A model generated the notes under the pieces. That model was not told the origin of the DNA, made no database searches, and saw only the letters and a program-made list of their open reading frames with translations. A program made the position numbers and the translations under genes. A stretch of 64,000 nt of DNA from Pseudovibrio denitrificans JCM 12308 (GTDB lineage Bacteria > Pseudomonadota > Alphaproteobacteria > Rhizobiales > Stappiaceae): assembly GCF_001310815.1 (NCBI RefSeq), contig NZ_BAZK01000006.1, positions 248,001 to 312,000 on the forward strand, given 5' to 3'. Positions 47,304-55,860 of this stretch are shown one piece after another (the stretch's first letter is position 1; the number at the start of each line of letters is the position of its first letter).

Positions 47304-48802
47304 ATGACAGGGTGGGTGCTCTCCATTGATCAGGGGACGACGTCAACGCGTGCGATCGTTTTTAATGACAGCTTCGAAAGTGTGGGTGTTGGGCAGCGTG
47401 AGTTTCCGCAGCACTTTCCGCATGAAGGTTGGGTAGAGCACGATCCTGAAGACCTCTGGAATACGACTGTCGAGACATGCCGCGAAGCGCTATCTGAAGC
47501 AGGCCTTGCTGCTGAAAAGATCATCGGCGTGGGCATCACCAACCAGCGTGAGACGACGTTGATCTGGGATCGCAAAACCGGTGAGCCGGTTTACAACGCG
47601 ATTGTCTGGCAGGACCGTCGCACCTCTGCTTTCTGCAGCACGCTGAAAGCGGCTGGTCATGAGGAAATGTTTACCCGCAAGACTGGCCTGCTGCTTGATC
47701 CATATTTCTCGGGCACCAAAGTGGCCTGGATTTTGGACAATGTGGAAGGTGTGCGAGAGCGGGCTGAAGCTGGTGAGCTGGCATTTGGTACCGTTGATAC
47801 CTGGCTGATCTGGCGTTTGACCGGCGGGAAGTCTCATGTGACTGACGCGACCAACGCATCGCGTACGCTTCTTTATAATATTGGTGAGAACCGCTGGGAT
47901 GAAGAGCTGCTGGCTCTGCTGAACATTCCGATGAGCCTTCTGCCAGACGTGAAAGATTGTGCGGATGAGTTCGGCACGATCACTGCGGATCTGTTGGGTG
48001 CTGAGCTGCGATCTACGGTGTGGCTGGCGATCAGCAGGCAGCGACTGTTGGGCAGGCTTGCTTTAAGCAGGGCATGGTGAAGTCCACGTATGGCACCGGT
48101 TGCTTTGCACTGCTGAACACCGGCGAGGAGCTGGTTTATTCCAAGAACCGTCTGCTCTCCACGATTGCCTATCGTCTGAATGGCAAGACCACTTATGCGC
48201 TGGAAGGTTCCATCTTTATTGCGGGTGCTGCTGTGCAGTGGCTGCGGGATGGGCTGAAGATCATCGACAATGCAGCGCAGACACAGCTGATGGCTGAAAA
48301 TGCAGATCCGGAAAGCCATGTTTATCTGGTTCCGGCGTTTGTTGGTTTGGGCGCGCCATATTGGGATCCTGAAGCACGCGCGGCTATTTTTGGTATGACC
48401 CGTTCCACCGGTCAGGATGAAATTGCGCGGGCAGCACTGGAAAGCGTTGGCTACCAGACTGTTGATCTGATCAACTCCAAGTCCTCAGACATGGGCTCTC
48501 CGCTGAATGGTGACACCGTTCTTCGTGTTGATGGCGGCATGGTTGCGTCTGACTGGACCATGCAGTTCCTTGCGGACATTCTTGGCCGTCCGGTGGATCG
48601 TCCTGTTGTTCAGGAAACCACTGCGCTTGGCGTTGCATGGCTTGCGGGCATGAAGGCGGGTGTATGGCCAACCATGGAAGAGTTCTCTGAGCGGTGGAAT
48701 CTGGATCGCCGCTTTGAGCCAAACATGGAAGCGGCAGAGCGTGAGAAGCGACTCTCCGGTTGGCACGATGCGGTCTCCCGCACACGATCTCAGGCTTCCT
48801 AA
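47304..48802 (+). CDS. glpK: Glycerol kinase GlpK, frame broken near 48009
   Basis: ATP-dependent phosphorylation of glycerol, the step before GlpD. The N-terminal part has [15 protein letters not shown] and AIVWQDRRT, and runs to LLGAEL in frame 1. The rest, starting with [16 protein letters not shown] and [14 protein letters not shown], is one frame away. Adding one C at CTGCGATC (48009) gives [15 protein letters not shown] and a 499-residue enzyme of normal size. ATG 47304 follows GGGGAGGA. Other motifs ([11 protein letters not shown]) are intact. Confidence 0.93.
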
Positions 48803-48817
48803 GTCTGTGTGAAATTG

Positions 48818-48866
48818 GCTGCGGAAGGTGCCGGATTGCCGGTTACACACTTTCCGCAGCGTTATT
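48818..48866 (+). terminator. Terminator-like stem after glpK
   Basis: A 9-bp outer stem (GCTGCGGAA/TTCCGCAGC) encloses an inner CCGG-type hairpin; only GTTATT follows, so termination strength is uncertain. Confidence 0.55.
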
Positions 48867-48910
48867 AACTTGCTGAATTTATTGCTTTTCCACTGTCTCA
48901 CTGAATTTAT

Positions 48911-48980
48911 TTGCCTTCAGATATATCACAGTATTGACCTTTGAGGGTTTGGGGGTCATATTGCCTGTAATATATCACAG
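48911..48980. promoter_or_regulatory. Direct-repeat operator upstream of the hydroxyproline genes
   Basis: TTGCCT-N4-ATATATCACAG (48911-48931) recurs as TTGCCT-N3-ATATATCACAG (48961-48980), 50 bases apart. The second copy is also a near-palindrome, CTGTAATA-TATCACAG. The second copy ends about 15 bases before the start codon at 48996, so a bound repressor would block initiation. Such sites are typical for GntR-type regulators; the regulator is not in the window. Confidence 0.55.
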
Positions 48981-48995
48981 GTGAGGATGATCAAA

Positions 48996-49913
48996 ATGTG
49001 GACTGGTGTTTACCCGGCTGTCACAACTAAATTTACAGAGAACGATGAGCTTGATTTTGCAGAGATGGAGCGTTGCTTCCAGCTGCAGATGGATGCGGGC
49101 TGCGATGGCATCATCGTATGCGGTTCTCTTGGTGAAGCCATGGCGCTGGAGCCAGAAGAGAAAATCGAAATTCTCAAGATTGCCAAGAAGGTATGTGGTT
49201 CCAAGCACGTCATCATGACTGTGTGTGAAAGCTCCACTCGCCGGGCTGAAAAAGCGGCAGCAGATGCAGCCGCAGCTGGTGCAAATGGCCTGATGGTTCT
49301 GCCGGGCGTTCCATACCGCTCTGCACCGCATGAGACTGTGGCTCACATTAAAGCTGTTGCCAAAGCTGGTGGCATTCCGGTGATGGTGTACAACAACCCG
49401 GTTGCTTACGGTGTTGATGTCACTCTGGATATGTTCGCTGAGCTGGCAGATGAGCCGCTCATCGTTGCGATGAAAGAATCCACCGACGACATTCGCCGCG
49501 CGACTGAAGTGATCAACCGTTTTGGTGACCGCTTCAAGGTGCTGACTGGCGTAGACAACCTTGCGCTTGAGAGCCTGATGATGGGCGTTGATGGCTGGGT
49601 TGCTGGCCTTGTTGTTGCCTTCCCGCGTGAAACTGTTGCGATCTACCAGCTGACGAAGGCTGGACGCTATCAGGAAGCGCTTGAGATTTACCGTTGGTTC
49701 CGTCCGCTTCTCGATCTGGATGTGTCCACCAATCTAGTCCAAAATATCAAGTTGGCAGAGATGGTTGCGATCGGTTCTAATGACCGTGTCCGTGCGCCGC
49801 GTCTGGCATTGTCCGGTGCTGAGCGTGCACGCGTCATCAAGGTGGTGGAAGATGCTATTGCATGCCGCCCGGAACTGCCGGAGCTTAAAGAGCTATGCGA
49901 CACATCCATGTAA
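48996..49913 (+). CDS. DapA-family lyase/deaminase, probable pyrroline-hydroxy-carboxylate deaminase
   Basis: 305-residue (beta/alpha)8 aldolase of the dihydrodipicolinate synthase family. It keeps GSLGEAMALEPEEK, VYNNPVAYGVDV (catalytic Tyr) and the Schiff-base Lys in VAMKESTDD. Placed with a D-amino-acid-type dehydrogenase and a proline racemase-type epimerase, it fits 1-pyrroline-4-hydroxy-2-carboxylate deaminase of hydroxyproline catabolism (LhpC/HypD). ATG 48996 follows AGGTGAGG; GTG 48981 and ATG 48987 are in-frame alternatives. Its end overlaps the next gene by 19 bases. Confidence 0.82.
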   Translation: MWTGVYPAVTTKFTENDELDFAEMERCFQLQMDAGCDGIIVCGSLGEAMALEPEEKIEILKIAKKVCGSKHVIMTVCESSTRRAEKAAADAAAAGANGLMVLPGVPYRSAPHETVAHIKAVAKAGGIPVMVYNNPVAYGVDVTLDMFAELADEPLIVAMKESTDDIRRATEVINRFGDRFKVLTGVDNLALESLMMGVDGWVAGLVVAFPRETVAIYQLTKAGRYQEALEIYRWFRPLLDLDVSTNLVQNIKLAEMVAIGSNDRVRAPRLALSGAERARVIKVVEDAIACRPELPELKELCDTSM

Positions 49914-51130
49914 TCGGAGCCGGGGTTGTTGGATTGGCAACAGCCCTGCGCCTTCAGCAAGAAGGCCATAAGGTTGCTCTGATTGACCGCAATGGTCCGG
50001 GTGAAATGGCCAGCCGTGGGAACGCGGCTGGCATTGCATGGACTGATGTTGCGCCTTTGGCTTCTAAAGGAATTTGGCGGAAGATACCCGGTTGGTTGCT
50101 TGACCCACTGGGGCCGCTGGCTGTGCGCCCGGCATATGCGCTTAAAATTCTGCCATGGATGCTGCGGTTCTCGCGGGCATCTTTTCCTGACAAACTGAAA
50201 CACAGTGTTCTTGGCAAAGCGGCCATCAACAAAGCGTCACTCCCGGCTTGGGAGCGGCTGTGGCAGGCGTCCGGCACGCGGCATCATGTGTTCCTGCAGG
50301 GCTGTCTTGAGGTTTATACCGAGCAGAGCCAGATTGAAGGCGTTCGCAGCGAATGGCAGGAACAACGGGAACACGGCATTGAAGTGCAGGAACTCACTGG
50401 AGATGAGATCCGGGAACTTGAACCTGACTTTGCCGGTAGCGTTGTTGGGGGCGCCTTAGTCCCGGGATGGATGAGTGTGGACGATCCACATGCTCTTTGC
50501 CTGAGCCTTGCGGAAGCGTTTGAGCGCAACGGTGGCAAGATCCTGAAGAACTCAGTCTCTCATATTCAGCCGCAAGGGGATCATATCGTTCTGCATGTGG
50601 AGGGTGAGGAGCAGATCCTCAGCGATCATGTGGTGATTGCCTGTGGTGCGTGGTCCAAGACATTGGCGGCCCAGTTGGGAGACAAGGTGCCGCTTGAGAC
50701 GGAGCGCGGTTATAACACCACGTTCTCTGATCCCAATGTGTCTCTGAAAAATGCGGTTATGGTGCCGGGGCTTGGCTTTGCGGTGACGCAGCTTTCTCAC
50801 GGTTTGCGCGTTGGTGGTGCGGTTGAGTTTGGCGGCCTTGAGCTGGATGCCAACTGGAAGCGTGCGGATGCGATGGCTGAAAAGGCGTCTCGTCTTTTGC
50901 CGGGATTGAACCGTGACAACGGCATCCGCTGGATGGGGCATCGGCCTTCCATGCCGGATACTCTGCCGGTTATCGGACATTCGAAACACAGCGAACGCGT
51001 GACATATGCGTTTGGGCATGGTCACCATGGCCTTACACAGGCAGCAATTACGGCTGAACTGGTCAGTGACCTGATTTGCGGTGAAACACCAAAAATAGAT
51101 TGCACACTTTACAGTGCTCAACGATTTTAA
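49895..51130 (+). CDS. FAD-dependent D-amino-acid dehydrogenase, probable D-hydroxyproline dehydrogenase
   Basis: 411 residues of the DAO/DadA-like family. The N-terminal FAD motif is HVIGAGVVGLATALRLQQEG; GNAAGIAWTDVAPLAS and the terminal FGHGHHGLTQAAIT complete the flavin-binding pattern. In hydroxyproline catabolism this would oxidise cis-4-hydroxy-D-proline. General D-amino-acid dehydrogenase function is the alternative. Translationally coupled to the upstream gene (19-base overlap). Confidence 0.85.
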   Translation: MRHIHVIGAGVVGLATALRLQQEGHKVALIDRNGPGEMASRGNAAGIAWTDVAPLASKGIWRKIPGWLLDPLGPLAVRPAYALKILPWMLRFSRASFPDKLKHSVLGKAAINKASLPAWERLWQASGTRHHVFLQGCLEVYTEQSQIEGVRSEWQEQREHGIEVQELTGDEIRELEPDFAGSVVGGALVPGWMSVDDPHALCLSLAEAFERNGGKILKNSVSHIQPQGDHIVLHVEGEEQILSDHVVIACGAWSKTLAAQLGDKVPLETERGYNTTFSDPNVSLKNAVMVPGLGFAVTQLSHGLRVGGAVEFGGLELDANWKRADAMAEKASRLLPGLNRDNGIRWMGHRPSMPDTLPVIGHSKHSERVTYAFGHGHHGLTQAAITAELVSDLICGETPKIDCTLYSAQRF

Positions 51131-51215
51131 ACTGGTCCTTCCGCGGAGATTAGAGGGCTCCATCGGTTGACTGTTGGCATCTTGCTGAGATGCCATGGAA
51201 TGAGGGGAGGGGATC

Positions 51216-52259
51216 TTGGTCTCCAAGAGTTTTTTCTGTGTTGATGGGCATACCTGCGGCAACCCTGTGCGACTGGTAGCGGGTGGTGCTCCGGCTTTGC
51301 GCGGCAATGATATGCTGGAGCGTCGAGCGGATTTTCTTAAGCGCTATGATTGGATCCGTACCGGCCTGATGTTTGAGCCGCGTGGGCATGACATGATGTC
51401 CGGCTCCATGCTTTTTCCTCCGACACGGCCTGACTGTGATGTGGCGGTGCTGTTTATCGAGACATCCGGCTGTTTGCCCATGTGCGGGCATGGCACCATT
51501 GGCACCATCACCATGGCTTTGGAAGAAGGGCTGATTGAGCCTCGCGAGCCGGGAAAGGTGTATCTGGATACGCCAGCTGGTTTGGTGGTTGCTGAGTATT
51601 TTGAGAAGGACGGATACGTTGAGAGTGTTCGCCTGACCAACGTGCCGAGCTATCTGGCAGAGACGGGCATGACCGTTGATCTGCCGGGTGTGGGGGAGAT
51701 CAGTGTGGATGTGGCCTATGGCGGTAACTTCTACGCCATTGTTGAGGAACAGGAGAACTTTCCGGGTCTTGAGAATGTAGGTGTCTCACAATTACTCGAC
51801 TGGAGCCCGCGACTGCGTGCTGCGTTGAATGAGAAGTACTCTGTGACCCATGCAGAGGACGAGCGCATTCACGGTATTAGCCACATTCAGTGGACGGGCA
51901 AACCGACCTCTGATGCTGCTGATCGGCGCAATGCGGTGTTTTATGGCGACAAGGCACTGGACCGCAGCCCGTGTGGCACTGGTACTTCTGCCCGCCTTGC
52001 ACACCTCTACGCCAAGGGTGAGCTGAAGGTTGGCGATACCATGCGCCATGAATCCATCATCGGCTCTGTGTTCGTTGGCGGTGTGAAGGAATCGGCAAAC
52101 GTGGGCGGACATGACGGTATCATCCCAACCATCGAAGGCTGGGCCCGCAAGACCGGTTACAACACCCTCTTCCTCGACGACCGCGACCCCTATATGACGG
52201 GCTTCCAACTGGCCGCTGATGGTGTGAAACACTTTCCGGATAAGGGCAGTTACAGCTGA
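51216..52259 (+). CDS. 4-hydroxyproline epimerase / proline racemase family
   Basis: 347 residues. Both catalytic Cys positions of true epimerases are present: SGCLPMCGHGTIGTIT and DRSPCGTGTSARLA. Dehydratases of the same family replace the second Cys with Thr, so epimerase activity is expected, converting trans-4-hydroxy-L-proline to the cis-D form. The start is a TTG at 51216 with a strong GAGGGGAGGGG just upstream and no better start nearby. It begins 85 bases after the dehydrogenase gene, completing a three-gene set. Confidence 0.9.
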   Translation: MVSKSFFCVDGHTCGNPVRLVAGGAPALRGNDMLERRADFLKRYDWIRTGLMFEPRGHDMMSGSMLFPPTRPDCDVAVLFIETSGCLPMCGHGTIGTITMALEEGLIEPREPGKVYLDTPAGLVVAEYFEKDGYVESVRLTNVPSYLAETGMTVDLPGVGEISVDVAYGGNFYAIVEEQENFPGLENVGVSQLLDWSPRLRAALNEKYSVTHAEDERIHGISHIQWTGKPTSDAADRRNAVFYGDKALDRSPCGTGTSARLAHLYAKGELKVGDTMRHESIIGSVFVGGVKESANVGGHDGIIPTIEGWARKTGYNTLFLDDRDPYMTGFQLAADGVKHFPDKGSYS

Positions 52260-52335
52260 GTGATTGACCACTTGTGAGATAGCAATGCGGCATGCCCGCT
52301 GCTATCTTGCTGTGAGCGAGTGGGGAGCTGGTAGA

Positions 52336-52644
52336 TTGAAACAGAGGGTTGCTGAGTTTGTTGAGCTTGTTGCAGTCGGTTTAAGCCTTGTTGCAGTACC
52401 GAGTTTCTTGTTTTTTCTTGCTGTGACACACTACCTTGGTGGCGATGCAATTAACGGCGGCGTGCTTGAAGGTCGATACTTTCTAGGTAATCGTAAGGGG
52501 TACATTGAGGTGCCAATGTTCACCTATTACTTTTCCTGGGGCCTAGGTTGGTGTACCATTTTCACGTTTTTGCCAATGGTCCTTTTAGGAGGGCTCTCCA
52601 CCTATCTCGAAAAGTATGCAAATACATCGCATAAGACCGATTAG
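52336..52644 (+). CDS. Small two-helix membrane protein, unknown function
   Basis: About 102 residues with two hydrophobic helices (AVGLSLVAVPSFLFFLAVTHYL and YYFSWGLGWCTIFTFLPMVLLGG) separated by a polar loop. The frame is open from 52264, but TTG 52336 has GGGGAG 9 bases upstream and gives a plausible N-terminus (KQRVAEFVELVA). No family recognised. It lies between the hydroxyproline genes and the secretion cassette. Confidence 0.55.
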   Translation: MKQRVAEFVELVAVGLSLVAVPSFLFFLAVTHYLGGDAINGGVLEGRYFLGNRKGYIEVPMFTYYFSWGLGWCTIFTFLPMVLLGGLSTYLEKYANTSHKTD

Positions 52645-52651
52645 CATTGCG

Positions 52652-52692
52652 AGCGCAGCCTCTTGCAGTGGAAGGCTGCGCTTTTGTTTTTG
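52652..52692 (+). terminator. Strong terminator after the small membrane protein gene
   Basis: A perfect 10-bp stem (AGCGCAGCCT and its complement) with an 11-base loop is followed by TTTGTTTTTG. It supports a real transcript ending here. Confidence 0.87.
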
Positions 52693-52697
52693 GGCGG

Positions 52698-53693
52698 CTA
52701 GACGTGCCACTCGGCGAGGCCGATGCGTTCTGAGCTGTCCACTCGCAGGGTGATCGGCTGACTGTCTTTGTCATGCATTAAGACAGTATCTGCACCCACA
52801 CATTCCGTGAGCATGATGACGATGTTGCCTCGTGACAGGCTGTCCGTGTGAATGGTGTCCCCTGGCAGCATTATGGCTTTGCCCTCTGGGACTTTGATGT
52901 TTGCCATGGCGAACTGGTTTTCTGCGACCTGCTTGCCGACAGTAATGATGATCTCGTCCTGATCTGAAGACGGCATAAAGATATGAGGGAACTCATGTCT
53001 TTCTACGAAGAAACCATTGGCCTCCTGCAAGGAGTATTCATGGTTTGCGGGCGTGATTTTGTATTCGACGACGTTCAGATCACATTTGTCGAACTTGACC
53101 ATGACGGTCTCACCTTCACCGAACACTTTTACGCCGAATGCGCGGGTCACATCCTCAAATGCCGGTGATAGCTCCGTAACCATCGGAATTTCCAATAGAA
53201 CCTCCGAGCAGGAAAGACAGCCTGATGCACCGAAGACATTGCCGGGGGCTACAATGTTAATTGTATGGGCATCATGCCAGGTTCCCTCGATGACAGAATA
53301 TGCACTCTGAGGGATGCTGGACAATGGGACATCGGATTTCGCTACACTGCGATGGGTTCCCTCGGTGGTTTGGGAGGGAGAGGCCGGAGAAATATGGGGT
53401 GCGCTGCGCGTGATAACCACATCGCTGCCGGGCGGTACAATGTTGTGAAGCGCATTCGTTGTAACAGCGACTTCGTTGTTGACCACACGGTGTATCGAGA
53501 CCGCCTTTAATGCGTTTTCTGATTTTTGATTTGCAAGGTCAGTGTTGAACTTGACGTTGATGCCAAGGTTGTTGAGATGCCTTTCGCTATAAGAAGGAAG
53601 CTTGGCATCTGCCTTTGCAGCTGCTGGCGTTGTTGTGGTTGGATGAAGGCTTTCCGGCACCTGCGGTGTCGATGTTGCGGATGTTACTGGCAT
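52698..53693 (-). CDS. Candidate secreted protein 2 of the type III cassette
   Basis: 331 residues, no known family recognised. Residues 1-35 are Thr/Ser/Pro/Ala-rich with no hydrophobic signal, like a type III secretion signal and like the N-terminus of the upstream oxidoreductase. A CxxC (GCLSCSE) lies near residue 165. The C-terminal 150 residues are rich in beta-strand patterns. Segments such as VPEGKAIMLPGDTIHTDSLS and NVVEYKITPANHEYSL suggest a cupin-like fold (inference). It is in line with the chaperone and oxidoreductase genes on the same strand. Confidence 0.65.
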   Translation of the reverse strand: MPVTSATSTPQVPESLHPTTTTPAAAKADAKLPSYSERHLNNLGINVKFNTDLANQKSENALKAVSIHRVVNNEVAVTTNALHNIVPPGSDVVITRSAPHISPASPSQTTEGTHRSVAKSDVPLSSIPQSAYSVIEGTWHDAHTINIVAPGNVFGASGCLSCSEVLLEIPMVTELSPAFEDVTRAFGVKVFGEGETVMVKFDKCDLNVVEYKITPANHEYSLQEANGFFVERHEFPHIFMPSSDQDEIIITVGKQVAENQFAMANIKVPEGKAIMLPGDTIHTDSLSRGNIVIMLTECVGADTVLMHDKDSQPITLRVDSSERIGLAEWHV

Positions 53694-53815
53694 TTAGGTT
53701 CCCTCCTGAAAAATGCACAATAAATCAGCTCAGTAGCGGGTAGGCGCTATTGAGTATTCTGGCTTGATTGAGAGCTGGGCTGACTGCGTGGTGCTCTATG
53801 AGGCAGGCAGCGGTT

Positions 53816-53849
53816 GGATCAACTTCGGTTGGTTGTCCGAAGTTGATCC
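53816..53849. repeat. Perfect inverted repeat between the two candidate effectors
   Basis: Arms GGATCAACTTCGG (53816-53828) and CCGAAGTTGATCC (53837-53849) form a 13-bp hairpin with an 8-base loop, 10 bases after the oxidoreductase stop. No T-run follows on the minus strand, so it is more likely an mRNA-processing or stabilising hairpin, or a partial attenuator. Confidence 0.8.
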
Positions 53850-53858
53850 ATAATCAGG

Positions 53859-55835
53859 TCAGGTTGAGAGGGCCTGCAGCTGGGCTTCGAAGTCTGCACG
53901 TTCTTCCGGAGTGAAGCCACGCAGGTGATTGCCATCGGTGCGCTGGGCGATCACCTGGGCGACGAACTCGTTGGCCTTGTCTGCCGGGATGTCGGGATAG
54001 TTCTGTGCAACGTAGAGCGCGATGGTCTGCTGGTCTTCGTTGAAGTTGATACCGCCCGGTGTGGTGATCTGCTGTGGTTTGAAGCTCTCGGTCTGCGCTG
54101 CAATGTTCAGCTGGGCACCGCCGATCAGACGCGGATCCGCCACGGTTGCTGGCTGTGTGCGGCTCAGGCCCTGTGCCAACAGTTCAGACACGCGGACCGG
54201 CTTTGCACCAGCTGTCAGATCGTTTGCTGCCTTGGTGCGCAGGTCGAAGGTGTGCAGCAGCTCGTTGACGTCGCTTAAGGACTGGTTGGCGTCATTGGCT
54301 TTGAGTGCGGACAGCAAGGCGGCCTTCTGGCTGTCATAGTCGCCCGGTTGTTGCAGGCCGGAGTTTGGCTTCAGCAGTTGCTCGAAAGGTTTATTGTCCA
54401 GCAGGGCCGGGAAATGCTGGGTTGCCAGCTCGCGGAACTGAGGGGTGCTTTCCAGAGTGTTGCTCAGCTGCTGAGTGAAGTCGGCATCGAGGTAGTTGTG
54501 CTGCACGCCGCGGCTGGACTGCATGGCGGCTGCTCCCACCACTTCCAGACCTTCTGTTTTGGTGGTGCCAGCGACTTCCAGACCAACCACGTGCTGCCAT
54601 GCACCGCCGGAGGAGAGGTCACTGAAGCGCTGGTTGACGTCGTAGACTGGCTGCAGCTGGGAGGCCAGTTCTTTTTCCAGAATAGGCACTTGCTTGGCCG
54701 CCCCATCGACTACTTCCGCTCTGCTGGTGCCACCGCCGCGCTGACCGACGGCGTAGACGAGGAAGTCGGCCTCGAAGTTACCGCCATCGGTGTTGATGGT
54801 CAGTGGGCGGTTTTCACCTGCGGAGACACTGTTGATGTTCTGATAGCGGAACACGGTGCCACCATCTGAGCGGTCCTTGCCAGCTTCCGGTGCGGTGAAG
54901 GTGGAGTCGATGCCAACGGAACGCACATCCCATGTCAGGGCGACGCCTGGCTTCTGGCTTGGCTTCATCATCCAGAAGATGTTTTCTTTATCTACACCGC
55001 GGGTTGCCAGCTCCATGATGGCATCTGTGCCTGCGTTCGGCCCCATGACGGCGACGACTTTTCCGGTCAGGTCACGGGTGCCAGCCTCAAAACGCTGGAA
55101 CTGGTCCAGATCCAGACAGTTGGCTGCATTCGGGTGGCCTGATTTTCTGAAGTCAGAGACTTCCTGCGGCACGTGGTGGTACTCGTAGTCGGAGCGCTCA
55201 ATGCCAGCACCTGTTGCGAGGACGACCTTTTTAGCCAGAAGCGGCTCGCTGTTTGCGTCAGTCTTGACTTTGTAAAGGCCAGTTTCGCTGTCGCGGCTGA
55301 TCTGGCGCACTTCCGCATCAAGGATATTGCCGCCGGACACCTGATTGATGCGCTGGGCGTTGAGCTCGGACCATGCTTTGCGATCTACCGGATCAAGACA
55401 GGAGGAGGCGATTGGATCATCGCCCGGGTTTACCAGCTGCTGTGCCTGGTTGATGCACTGGGTGTAGTGGCCTTTTTCGTAACCGCGCGCACCTGCCCAT
55501 GGATCATCCTTGCCCACGACCAGCACGTTTTGCTGGTTGGCGCTGTCGGCCACGATGGAGCAATCACAGCGCTTGAGGCTGGTGAGGTAAGCGGCGGCGG
55601 ATGTTCCGCGGCCCACGCAGATGAGGTCATACAGAGCCTTGTCCGCACCGGAGTTGCCCTGCGTGGTCGCGAGCTGGTCTTTCACCGCGCTCTGGGTTTC
55701 AGCAGACTTTTGCTGGTGTGCCTGCAAAGCCGGATTGGTGGTGGAGGATGCCTGGGTACCTGTCGTCTCTGCCTGAGAAGGAATGCTGGCTGGCGTGATG
55801 ACTGGTGCTGTGGATGTGGTGTCTGTGATGGTCAT
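53859..55835 (-). CDS. Putative type III effector with flavoprotein/NAD(P)-binding oxidoreductase core
   Basis: 658 residues. Residues 1-62 are Thr/Ser/Gln/Ala-rich and lack a hydrophobic signal, as in type III secretion signals. Next comes a dinucleotide-binding motif (LICVGRGTSAAAYL, about 71-84), an ATG-type strand (VVLATGAGIERS) and a second nucleotide-binding motif (VVAVMGPNAGTDAIMEL, about 257-275). A strand DFLVYAVGQRGGG follows. The order matches two-dinucleotide-domain flavoproteins such as ornithine monooxygenase-like enzymes, but the glycine motifs are unusual. Residues about 440-658 show no family. It lies 25 bases after the chaperone gene. Confidence 0.75.
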   Translation of the reverse strand: MTITDTTSTAPVITPASIPSQAETTGTQASSTTNPALQAHQQKSAETQSAVKDQLATTQGNSGADKALYDLICVGRGTSAAAYLTSLKRCDCSIVADSANQQNVLVVGKDDPWAGARGYEKGHYTQCINQAQQLVNPGDDPIASSCLDPVDRKAWSELNAQRINQVSGGNILDAEVRQISRDSETGLYKVKTDANSEPLLAKKVVLATGAGIERSDYEYHHVPQEVSDFRKSGHPNAANCLDLDQFQRFEAGTRDLTGKVVAVMGPNAGTDAIMELATRGVDKENIFWMMKPSQKPGVALTWDVRSVGIDSTFTAPEAGKDRSDGGTVFRYQNINSVSAGENRPLTINTDGGNFEADFLVYAVGQRGGGTSRAEVVDGAAKQVPILEKELASQLQPVYDVNQRFSDLSSGGAWQHVVGLEVAGTTKTEGLEVVGAAAMQSSRGVQHNYLDADFTQQLSNTLESTPQFRELATQHFPALLDNKPFEQLLKPNSGLQQPGDYDSQKAALLSALKANDANQSLSDVNELLHTFDLRTKAANDLTAGAKPVRVSELLAQGLSRTQPATVADPRLIGGAQLNIAAQTESFKPQQITTPGGINFNEDQQTIALYVAQNYPDIPADKANEFVAQVIAQRTDGNHLRGFTPEERADFEAQLQALST

Positions 55836-55860
55836 GGGGAGCTCTCTGTGTATGTGGGGA

